Positions 28,887-36,122 of a stretch of DNA of 64,000 bases are shown here, in pieces. Every line of letters starts with the position of its first letter. Position 1 is the stretch's first letter. The notes below the pieces were generated by a model that did no database searches, was not told the DNA's origin, and worked only from the letters and a program-made list of their open reading frames with translations. The position numbers and the translations under genes are program-made. This DNA is from Agromyces intestinalis (GTDB lineage: Bacteria > Actinomycetota > Actinomycetes > Actinomycetales > Microbacteriaceae), in contig NZ_CP043505.1 of NCBI RefSeq assembly GCF_008365295.1, positions 3,596,001 to 3,660,000 on the forward strand, written 5' to 3'.

Positions 28887-29783
28887 ATGGTGAGCAAGAA
28901 GGACGAGTTCGAGTATCAGACCGTTCGGAGGATGAAAGATCTTCAGCGGTACCTCGAGAAGGGGTGGGAGCTGGTCGAGTCATCCGGTAAAGAGAACTGG
29001 GTCTGGGGGTCGGACTACAAGGCTTTGCTCCGGCGTCCGAATCCGAAGTACGTCGGTTCAGCCAGCAGGACCGGTCCGCAGCCCAGGTCTGCGTCGACGC
29101 TTCCGCCGGGCGAACCCGTCGCGGCAGTGGCGGCGACTGTGCCGCCTGCCGGGCCGGAGGCGAGTCCTCTCTCATCTCCATCGTCGACGAGCCAGCCTCC
29201 TGCAGCCACTACAGGCGCGCAGAAGCCCTGGTACATGAAGTGGTGGGTGTGGGCGATCGGTGTCTTCCTGCTCATCGGCGTCATCGGATACGCGTTCGGC
29301 GGAGGCCGTGACGGAACTCCGGCGGCAACTTCCACCCCGACGCCCTCGCCAAAGGCGAGCGAAGCGGAGACAGAATCGCCGGCATCGCCGGCTCCTGAGC
29401 CATCGCCCGCGGCCGCCGTGGTCGCTACGAACGAAGAGGTCGTAAGTGCGTTCCAGGGCTATCTCAGCGAGCGCGCAAGCGCTGGCGTTGTGATTGCGAA
29501 GGCCGTGTCGAGTGTGACGTTCGACGCCGGTGTGGTGCGCGTCGTCTTCGACCCTGCTCTCGCAGGGCTTGACACGGCGACGTTCCAGTCGCTCAGCCCC
29601 TTTGACAACCTCGCAGAGTTCGCCGGAACTCCCATCGCGTTCGCGGACGACGAGGGCCAGCATCTCCGAACTGCTGTGACCTCGGTCGAGACCTTACTCG
29701 TGGACGGAACAAGCCTCGGAACACTCACATCGGCCGAGCTGTACAAGATCGGTACGGGAAGCGAGATGCCCGCGGGCGGGTGA
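28887..29783 (+). CDS. Single-pass membrane protein of unknown function (accessory)
   Basis: A 298-residue protein that I cannot assign. The N-terminal domain (1-55, with a KGWELVESSGKENWVW segment) is cytoplasmic. A Pro/Ser/Thr-rich linker (56-112) leads to one membrane helix (about 118-138, WWVWAIGVFLLIGVIGYAF), a second Ser/Pro-rich linker and an outside domain of about 110 residues. ATG 28887 follows a GGGGG motif. Base composition is visibly lower in GC than the core genes, with many CTC/ACT/TTT-type codons. It sits between the tRNA terminator and the decayed minus-strand element, so it is probably acquired DNA. Confidence 0.65.
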   Translation: MVSKKDEFEYQTVRRMKDLQRYLEKGWELVESSGKENWVWGSDYKALLRRPNPKYVGSASRTGPQPRSASTLPPGEPVAAVAATVPPAGPEASPLSSPSSTSQPPAATTGAQKPWYMKWWVWAIGVFLLIGVIGYAFGGGRDGTPAATSTPTPSPKASEAETESPASPAPEPSPAAAVVATNEEVVSAFQGYLSERASAGVVIAKAVSSVTFDAGVVRVVFDPALAGLDTATFQSLSPFDNLAEFAGTPIAFADDEGQHLRTAVTSVETLLVDGTSLGTLTSAELYKIGTGSEMPAGG

Positions 29784-29893
29784 GCCGCAGCCGCGGCTCA
29801 ACCGTCGAGTGTGTCGGCGACCCCAGCGGCTGATTAGACGACGAACGCCCCCTCCAGATCGTCAGGCGCCCGGCGTCGGCATCTCAGCCGTGT

Positions 29894-30735
29894 TCACGCG
29901 GTGACGCCCGCGGCAGGTGGGTTGAGCCCGTCGTCTGACGTGTAGGGGTAGTGGTGGAAGGGGAGCGGGTAGCCAGCTGCCTGCATCACCTTCGTGAAGG
30001 TATCCTCGCCGAGAACGTGAAGGTAGAGATTCGTGAGTTCGTCGGGGAGAGCTTGAGGCCGGTTCCGCCGATAGTGCCGTAGTAGTTGCGGTGGAAGAGG
30101 CCGCGCAGGATCGGGATCAGCTCCATGCCGTACCGGTTCCCCGCGACGGCGGCGACGGTCGCGCCCGTCACGAGGTCAGCGAGTTGAAGGTGTTCATGGT
30201 GGTGTGACGGTGCAGTGAGCACCGGGAGCACGATCGCGTCGGGCTTTACGTAGCTCGTTCCGTAGTTGGTCATCGAGAGAGTTCTCGCGATCCACGTGTC
30301 CTCTTGCTGGTGGCCGCCGCCCGGCTTGTCGAACACGAGGATGCCGAGTTCATTCCGGAGTGCGCCGGTGATCCGCTCGTATAGGTACTCCAGAACCTTT
30401 GCCTCGGCTTTCTCATCCTGCAGCGTCGTACGGCCCAAGTCCCACACGACGACCACCGCGCTCGCCTCGTGCTGGATCGCCAACTCGATCATGCGGCGCC
30501 GGACCAGGTCTTGGAGCCCCGCCTCGTTTCGCTGCTTGAAGTAGTTGGGCGTGGGCATCGACCATTTGAACTCGACGTTCGCCGGGATGCCGTGCTCCGT
30601 GCGGAGCGCCTTCATGGACGAGCTGAATGGCCGCAACTGGCTCTCAGGGAAGATGACCGCCCCCAACCCAAGCAGTTTCCCCATGCCGGTTCGCAGACCG
30701 GCCTGTTTGGTGTCATCCCCGAACGCAACTCGCAT
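29894..30735 (-). pseudogene. DUF3800-like gene with a 3' frameshift
   Basis: The open frame from ATG 30735 (behind AGAGAGGTGA) encodes 249 residues and resembles DUF3800 proteins: VAFGDDTKQAG at the N-terminus, VVVVWDLGRTTL and VFDKPGGG in the middle, HLQLADLVTGATV near the C-terminus. After GGTGLKLSP the frame breaks. One base of shift at a run of four C residues (GGGG on the plus strand, 30044-30047) restores a family-like ending, DELTNLYLHVLGEDTFTKV then GYPLPFHHYPYTSDDGLNPP, to a stop at 29894. DUF3800 proteins are RNase H-like and often found in mobile elements. The break may be a real mutation, a sequencing error in the C run, or programmed slippage. Confidence 0.72.
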
Positions 30736-30812
30736 GTTTCACCTCTCTGTCGAACGGTCTCGCGGCCCTCCCATCGAGTCTGGCAAGTCGTGCTGACACT
30801 CGCGGTCTCGAA

Positions 30813-31173
30813 TCACCCTGCGGCGAGGAGAGCCACCTGATCGAGCGCCAAGTGCGCCCACGGACGCGTGTTGGGCGCTGTTCCATACGGCAGCGCACCC
30901 CAGCCGATCGGGCCGTCGAGCTCGCTCGCGCCGCGTCGGGCGACCCCGAGGTGACGGCGCACGCTCGCCTCCATCGCGCTCGGCCCGATCGAGCCCGCGT
31001 CCGCGACGGCGCGGTCGCAGACCGGGCACAGGTAGCCCTCGACTGGCGTCCGGGCGGCGTGGCCGCCGAGAGCGGCGGAGCGGCGCTGCGCGGCGTCGGT
31101 GACCTGGCGGCGCTGCTCCGCCCGTTGGCGAGAGTGAGCGCGCCGGGGCAGGGGCGCTGATCGTGAGGGTCAT
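30813..31173 (-). pseudogene. Frameshifted small CxxC protein
   Basis: ATG 31173 overlaps the stop of the upstream ATPase remnant (ATGA) and has a GAGGAG site. It reads MTLTISAPAPAR, then the coding signal moves to another frame: QRRSAALGGHAARTPVEGYL followed by CPVCDRAVADAG, and ends WAHLALDQVALLAAG at 30815. That second frame has no usable start of its own, so the gene has lost its frame by one base near 31140. The CPVC pair suggests half of a zinc site. I do not recognise the family. It precedes the DUF3800-like gene. Confidence 0.5.
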
Positions 31174-32006
31174 CGGGACTCCTCGGTGTCGGTGTTGGTC
31201 GGCTCGGTGTCGGTCGGCTCGGTGTCGGTCGGCTCTGGTGCGAACCACTGCAGGTCTGCCCCCTCGAGGATCGCCGGGCACCCGGGCGTGTGGCCGTGAC
31301 CACCAGCGGGGGAGCCTCGTCGCGGCCGTCGCAGACTGCGCACGTCAGATCCATGATCCGGCCCGCCCACATGTCGTAGTTCTCCGGCACTCGAAGGTCG
31401 AACAGCGACGCCCCCGCCGAGCGCTTCGGGGGTGGTCGACCATCAGCCGGCCTCCGTAGTCGCCCGGTGGAAAGTACCCGCCTCCGTCGTTCGTGACCGA
31501 CTGGTCGAACTCAGGGCCGGCCGATTCGATCAGCTCACGCAGCTCCGGCTCGGGATTCTCGGCGTTCATCAGCCAGACGACCTGTTCCGTTCGTCGACCA
31601 CGAGGTCGGCGTGAGGCAGTGGTCGAGAAAGCTCCGCCCCGGCGTGAGGATCGCCGCGATCAGGTCGACCACGAGCGTGGACTTGCCTGCTCTCGGCTGC
31701 CCACTGAGCATCGGGATGTATATCCCAGCACAAGACGTCGGGGATCAGGCAGCGGCTTTCCCCTCCGGGCGTGTGGCCGGGCTCGGAACCATCCGAGGAA
31801 GTCTGCATCAGACGAGCCTTCACGCGCTTGGCCGCGGCAAGTGGCATCTTCTGCCCATCAGGCAGCCACAGCGTGCCCTCGGTGATCACGCGGTGACGGT
31901 GCGCGTCTTCCTCCGGCGAGATGAGCCCCCACCCGTGACGCCAGTTCTCGGGGCCGTACAGCCCGCGCAGCGTGCCTTCGTGGTCGATCATCACGCGCTC
32001 GCTCAT
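31170..32006 (-). pseudogene. Multiply frameshifted P-loop ATPase of a mobile element
   Basis: ATG 32006 starts MSERVMIDHEGTLRGLYGPE and stays coherent to about 31725. The signal then continues in other frames: YIPMLSGQPRAGKSTLVVDL (a Walker A motif), then VVWLMNAENPEPELRELIES, then SLFDLRVPENYDMWAGRIMD followed by DGRDEAPPLVV, and finally an acidic tail EPTDTEPTDTEPTNTDTEES to the stop at 31170. At least three shifts are needed. The pieces in order resemble RecA-like AAA ATPases (DnaB/RepA-type) of phages and integrative elements. Each step is seen directly by translating all frames; the family is inferred. Confidence 0.7.
31191..31235 (-). repeat. Three 15-bp tandem repeats
   Basis: Three head-to-tail copies of GGTGTCGGTCGGCTC (plus-strand sense; the copy at 31191-31205 has one T for C) encode the EPTDT repeats of the ATPase tail. 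Near-identity suggests recent slippage expansion. Confidence 0.85.
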
Positions 32007-32158
32007 CTACGTTCCTCCCATCGGTCCAACCGCGCGAGCAGCAGACGGGTCTGAGTCTCGACCGCGGCGGTGAGCCGGTTGAGGGCGGCGCCGACATGAT
32101 CGCCTCGAGCGTTCCCAGGCTGCGCGTCGTCGTCCTCGAACGGCGTGTTCGTGAGCAT
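32003..32158 (-). CDS. Small acidic ORF upstream of the ATPase remnant
   Basis: A 51-codon frame, MLTNTPFEDDDAQPGN then a coiled segment AALNRLTAAVETQTRLLLAR and LDRWEERR. Its stop overlaps the ATPase start (ATGA), as in a genuine phage-type operon. The same frame is open further upstream (QARDELARAVIEAD) into the integrase fragment, so the original start may be lost. No similarity that I recognise. The overlap and amphipathic helix make it more than a chance ORF. Confidence 0.5.
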   Translation of the reverse strand: MLTNTPFEDDDAQPGNARGDHVGAALNRLTAAVETQTRLLLARLDRWEERR

Positions 32159-32207
32159 CGCGTCGGCCTCGATGACCGCGCGGGCGAGTTCGTCTCTCGC
32201 CTGCGAG

Positions 32208-32324
32208 AACGACGGCGCGGCGGACGTGGATCACACCCTTCTTCAGCTCGATGTCTCCTCGGCGAAGCTCGGTCAGCTCGCCGAACCGGAGCGCGCACCA
32301 CGTCGCGAGTTCGGGCGTGTCAGT
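32208..32324 (-). pseudogene. Fragment of a tyrosine recombinase (integrase)
   Basis: On the minus strand one frame reads TDTPELATWCALRFGELTEL then RRGDIELKKGVIHVRRAVV. The ALRFGELTELRR segment is the box I (first catalytic Arg) region of phage-type tyrosine integrases, and the following strand-turn fits. The frame upstream runs only to a stop at 32388 and the C-terminal catalytic motifs (HxxR, Tyr) are absent; downstream the sequence passes into the small ORF in another frame. This is an internally deleted remnant about 40 codons long. Confidence 0.7.
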
Positions 32325-32524
32325 GCTCGCCGATCCAGCCGGAGAGGTGCCAAGCGTCGCGGACCATACCGAACCCCGTTTTACCCGTCATTCCGCGGTC
32401 AGATCAAGATCCCATCCACACTTTCGTGCCTATAGCCTCGGTTCCCGCCTACCCGACCGCTCGGACCTCCGGAAGGTTCCGGTGTCTGGGAGACTCGAGC
32501 CGAACAGGAGAACAGGGGAGTCGG

Positions 32525-33643
32525 ATGCGGGTCGCGGTGATCGGTGCCGGAATCGGTGGGCTGACGGTCGCGGCGGGGCTGAGCGCGGACGGGCATGAGG
32601 TCGTCGTCTACGAGCGCCGCGACGAGCCGGGCGCGGTCGGGGCGGGGCTGACCCTGTTCGGCAATGCCTTCGGCGCGCTCGCTGCGATCGGGCTGGGCGA
32701 CACGGTGCGTCAGGCCAGCAGCGATGCGATCGCTCGGATGCGGGCGGGGCAGCGCACGCCGTCAGGCGACTGGCTCGTGTCGATGCCGTCTTCGGCGGTG
32801 TCGACGCTGCGCAGCCTGCACCGAGCCGAGTTGCATCGCGTCCTCGTGGCCGCCCTGCCCACCGGGAGTCTCCGCCTCGGGCAGCGCGCCGAGATCTCAG
32901 GAGACGGCCGGCCGGTGGTGACCGTGGCCGACCGCGAGCAGGGGTTCGATCTGGTGGTCGCGGCCGACGGGCTGCGCAGCGAGGCCCGTGCGCACCTCGG
33001 TCTAGACCGCGGCGTTCGCTACGCCGGGTACACCGCCTGGCGCGGGATCACGGCCTCGGGGGTCGACGTCCAGGGCGAAGCCGGAGAGACCTGGGGGCGG
33101 GGGCGCATATTCGGTATCGTGCCGCTGCCGGACGATCGGGTCTACTGGTTCGCCACCGAATCCTCGCCCGCGGGCCGGCGCGCTGACGATGAGCAGGCCG
33201 CGGTGCGCGAGCGCTTCGGCCACTGGCATGCGCCGATCCGGGCGTGCATCGACGCGACGCCCGCAGACGCGGTGCTCCGTCACGACATTTTCGACCTCGC
33301 TCGGCTCCCCGTCGCGTTCACCAAGGGCCGTACAGTGCTGCTCGGTGACGCCGCCCACGGCATGACGCCCAATCTGGGGCAGGGCGCGGGGCAAGCCATC
33401 GAGGATGCCGCCACCCTGACACTGCTGCTCCGGCGTGGCGATCCGGACGCGGCGCTGTCCAGATACGACGACCTGCGGACGAAACGGACCCGAGCCATCT
33501 GGCGACGGTCGCGTCAGATGGGGAAGGTGGCCCAAGCCTCCCTGCCGCTCGCCGCGGGCGTCCGGGACGCGCTCCTGCGGGCGACACCGCCCGCGATCAT
33601 GGGGCGAGCGACACGGCGTCTCCAGCGGTGGACCGCGCCGTAG
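32525..33643 (+). CDS. FAD-dependent monooxygenase
   Basis: A 372-residue flavoprotein of the p-hydroxybenzoate hydroxylase superfamily. The FAD dinucleotide-binding motif GAGIGG is at 7-12, the DG motif is VAADGLRSEARAHLG (about 142-156), and the second FAD motif is LLGDAAHGMTPNLGQGAGQ near residue 275. Such enzymes hydroxylate or epoxidise small substrates with NAD(P)H and O2; the substrate cannot be deduced. No membrane anchor. ATG 32525 follows AGGGGAG. It is the first intact gene after the decayed element and is convergent with the glucanase gene. Confidence 0.9.
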   Translation: MRVAVIGAGIGGLTVAAGLSADGHEVVVYERRDEPGAVGAGLTLFGNAFGALAAIGLGDTVRQASSDAIARMRAGQRTPSGDWLVSMPSSAVSTLRSLHRAELHRVLVAALPTGSLRLGQRAEISGDGRPVVTVADREQGFDLVVAADGLRSEARAHLGLDRGVRYAGYTAWRGITASGVDVQGEAGETWGRGRIFGIVPLPDDRVYWFATESSPAGRRADDEQAAVRERFGHWHAPIRACIDATPADAVLRHDIFDLARLPVAFTKGRTVLLGDAAHGMTPNLGQGAGQAIEDAATLTLLLRRGDPDAALSRYDDLRTKRTRAIWRRSRQMGKVAQASLPLAAGVRDALLRATPPAIMGRATRRLQRWTAP

Positions 33644-33665
33644 CACGCCGCCTCTCGGACGGACT

Positions 33666-33704
33666 CGGGCGGGCGCGGCGGCCGAAGCCGCACACGCCCG
33701 CCCG
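33666..33704. terminator. Hairpin between convergent genes
   Basis: Arms CGGGCGGGCG and CGCCCGCCCG, each 10 bp, enclose a smaller CGGC/GCCG stem. It lies between the stops of the monooxygenase and the glucanase and could terminate both. The 40 bases after it contain four copies of GCATCCG. Confidence 0.65.
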
Positions 33705-33772
33705 GGGCATCCGTCACCTGCGCCGCATCCGGTAGCGACGCATCCGGAACCGATGCATCCGTCCTGATCGGC

Positions 33773-35839
33773 TCAGGGCTGCACCCAGGGTGACGGAGCC
33801 GGCGGAGCCGTGAGCGGCGGCCGGTCGTTGCAGGTGATGAGGTTCGGCAGGTAGGGCGCGAGCCACGGCGTGCCGAGATGGAACTCGTTCGTGTCGACGC
33901 CGTCATTGCCGCCCAGGTCTTGCAGCGAGAACTCGGAACCGTTCTCCCAGTCCCAGTTGAAGGCGCCGCAGTTGTTCACGCCCCAGTGGCCGACATTGCG
34001 CACGTCGACGTTCTCGAAGGTCGCGGAGCCGGCCGTGCGAGCACTCACCACATTGGTTCCGGCGCCGTCGACGCGCAGGTCGCGGAAGTGCACGTTCTCG
34101 ATGCGGTACGCGTCCTTCACGCCCCACTCGGTGACCAGCATGATCGCACTGTACGTGCTGTCGAGGAAGTGGTCGCCCGTCACCTGGATGTCTGCGCCGT
34201 CGATCGACCGGTCGAGCGCGTAGAACCAGATCGCGCCGAGGCCGATGTTCCAGTTCAGATCGAGCGTGCTCGCGCGCACCGTGGTGTTGTCGGCGACCGA
34301 GACGGTACCGGCGAACGGTTCGGCTCCGAAGCGCGACCCGAGGTGGATGCCGCTGCCCTCGCGGATCGGATCGGCGACCAGGTTGCCCGACACCGTGAGG
34401 TCGGTGCCGCCGTAGATGGCGATGCCGTTCGCGAGCGTGGGGGTCTGCACGGTGTTGCGGCTGAAGGTGTTGCCCGCATTGGTCACGCCCTCGGCCCACA
34501 TGGCGAGCCCGTCGTCGCCGGTGTTGCGCACGAAGGTGTGCTCGACGCGCGAGTTCGTCACGCCGGTGTGGAAGTTCAGGCCGTCGGCGATCTGGTCGAC
34601 CACGCGCAGGTTGCGCACCACGGTGTTGTTCATCGGTCCGTCGAACCAGAGCCCGACCTTGGTGTGCTCGATGTAGAGGTCCTCGATGACCGAGTCGCTC
34701 ATCGCGCCGCCGATGCCGTTCACCTGGTCGGTGTCGATGCGCTCGCGCACGTCACCGCGAATGGTGAAGCCCGACAGGCGCACGTTGCGGCTGCCGCCCT
34801 CGGCCGCCGACTTGCCGTAGAAGCCGACGCCGGTATGCACCGAACCGTCGGGCGCGGGCTCGCCGAGCGCGACCTCCTTGCCGCGGATGACCGTGTACCA
34901 CGTGCCGGCCCCCTCGATCGTGACGTTGTCGACGATGACGTGCCGGTTCACCTGGTACACACCCGGCGGCACGTAGACGGGCACCTTCAGCTTCTTCGCG
35001 GCGGCGATGGCCTTGTCGAACGCGTTGGCCGAGTCCTTCTTGCCGAGCGGGTCGGCGCCGAACAGCAGCACGTTCGCCGCGAGGAGTCGCACATGGGGGA
35101 GGCCCACCTGTTCGGTATCGAGCAGGTCGATCGTGGTCAGGTCGGCCTTCGCGCCCCTCGGCACGGTGAGCCGGATGACATCGCCCGGCTGATACGTCTT
35201 GACCAGCAGCAGGCGCTGCTCATCGTAGAAGTGCATCGGCCGGAACGGCGCCTGCACCTCGTAGCCCTCGCCCGGTACGCAGCCGCACTCGGCGAGCCAC
35301 CAGTCGGGGTGCAGCAGGCCCGCGTTCGGGTCGTTCGTGAACGGGTACTGGTTGTACAGCCATGAATACTCGCTCGTGAGCGTCATGGTGCGCTTGTCCT
35401 TGCCGTTCACGGTCACCTCGAGCGGCGAGGTGATGCCGCCGCCGTTCGGCGCGTCGGGGATGCTGTAGCGCACCGTGATGGCGTTGGTCTTCGCGGGCAG
35501 AGTGAACTCGACCCACTGGGTGGGCGCGAGCTGGACTGCGCTTCGACCGGATGCCTCGGCCGCGAGCGTGTAGGCGTCGCGGCTCGGCGCGAGTACGGTG
35601 CCGTTGGTGCGGGCGTGCTCGGCCTCCTGTTCGAGGAACGGTACGTCGGCGCCGCGCCCGGCCACGAACGCCGGGTCGATCGCGGCTCGGGTGACGACCG
35701 GCGCGGGTACGGCGGGGGCCGCCGATGCGGGCAGTGCGGGCAGCGGCAGGCCGCCCGTCGCGAGTACGGCGACGGCCAGCGCGGCCGGTCGCGGGATGAG
35801 GCGGCGGCCGGGCCGTGCCTCGGAGTTCGGGGATGTCAT
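33773..35839 (-). CDS. Secreted GH87-type alpha-1,3-glucanase (mycodextranase-like)
   Basis: A 688-residue secreted protein: signal peptide (about 1-42, ending PASAAPA), a beta-sandwich domain (70-250, with WVEFTLPAKTNAITVRYSIP and SEYSWLYNQYPF), then a right-handed beta-helix. In the helix the acids of ADGLNFH and GDDGLAMW are 23 and 24 residues apart, the same spacing as the catalytic Asp residues of GH87 enzymes as I remember them. Such enzymes cut alpha-1,3-glucan of fungal walls or dental mutan. ATG 35839 follows GAGAGGACC. No other polysaccharide gene is nearby. A pectate-lyase-like enzyme is the alternative. Confidence 0.75.
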   Translation of the reverse strand: MTSPNSEARPGRRLIPRPAALAVAVLATGGLPLPALPASAAPAVPAPVVTRAAIDPAFVAGRGADVPFLEQEAEHARTNGTVLAPSRDAYTLAAEASGRSAVQLAPTQWVEFTLPAKTNAITVRYSIPDAPNGGGITSPLEVTVNGKDKRTMTLTSEYSWLYNQYPFTNDPNAGLLHPDWWLAECGCVPGEGYEVQAPFRPMHFYDEQRLLLVKTYQPGDVIRLTVPRGAKADLTTIDLLDTEQVGLPHVRLLAANVLLFGADPLGKKDSANAFDKAIAAAKKLKVPVYVPPGVYQVNRHVIVDNVTIEGAGTWYTVIRGKEVALGEPAPDGSVHTGVGFYGKSAAEGGSRNVRLSGFTIRGDVRERIDTDQVNGIGGAMSDSVIEDLYIEHTKVGLWFDGPMNNTVVRNLRVVDQIADGLNFHTGVTNSRVEHTFVRNTGDDGLAMWAEGVTNAGNTFSRNTVQTPTLANGIAIYGGTDLTVSGNLVADPIREGSGIHLGSRFGAEPFAGTVSVADNTTVRASTLDLNWNIGLGAIWFYALDRSIDGADIQVTGDHFLDSTYSAIMLVTEWGVKDAYRIENVHFRDLRVDGAGTNVVSARTAGSATFENVDVRNVGHWGVNNCGAFNWDWENGSEFSLQDLGGNDGVDTNEFHLGTPWLAPYLPNLITCNDRPPLTAPPAPSPWVQP

Positions 35840-35964
35840 CGTCGACGGGTCCTCTCGATCAGCACCAGTGGATGCCTCGCGCCAGCGCGATTGCACCTGA
35901 CGGTAGGGGTGGGCTCGAGGCATCCACAAGGCTTCGTGGCGAACTGTCGGAGAATTGCTCAGTT

Positions 35965-36019
35965 CTTGCGAAAGCGAGCGGAAGCGAGCGCAAGCGCGGC
36001 GCAAGTCGCAGTGCAAGCG
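35965..36019. repeat. Helically phased short direct repeats in the glucanase-thrS gap
   Basis: On the plus strand AAAGCGAGCG, GAAGCGAGCG, CAAGCGCGGCG, CAAGTCGCAGTG and CAAGCGG follow one another, giving a period of 10, 10, 11 and 12 bases, about one DNA turn. The array is closed on the left by CTTGCG. It lies 125-180 bases upstream of the glucanase ATG and about 105 bases before thrS. Confidence 0.6.
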
Positions 36020-36122
36020 GATGATTCGCAGCCGGTGCCGGGAAGACGATGCGACGACGAGCCGTGCCGCCACAGCGGACTACAGTTGAAGGGTTGTTTC
36101 CCACGAACAAGGAGTGGATCAG

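Noticed and set aside
29894..30735. Complete, functional DUF3800 gene ending at 29986
   Set aside because: The last 18 residues of that frame are atypical, and one base of shift restores a much better ending, so I treat it as frame-broken.
31191..31235. Three short direct repeats as a possible CRISPR array
   Set aside because: The units are contiguous 15-mers without spacers and encode EPTDT repeats. No cas gene is present.
36114..36122. thrS start at GTG 36114
   Set aside because: That codon overlaps the AAGGAG ribosome site; GTG 36123 has proper spacing.
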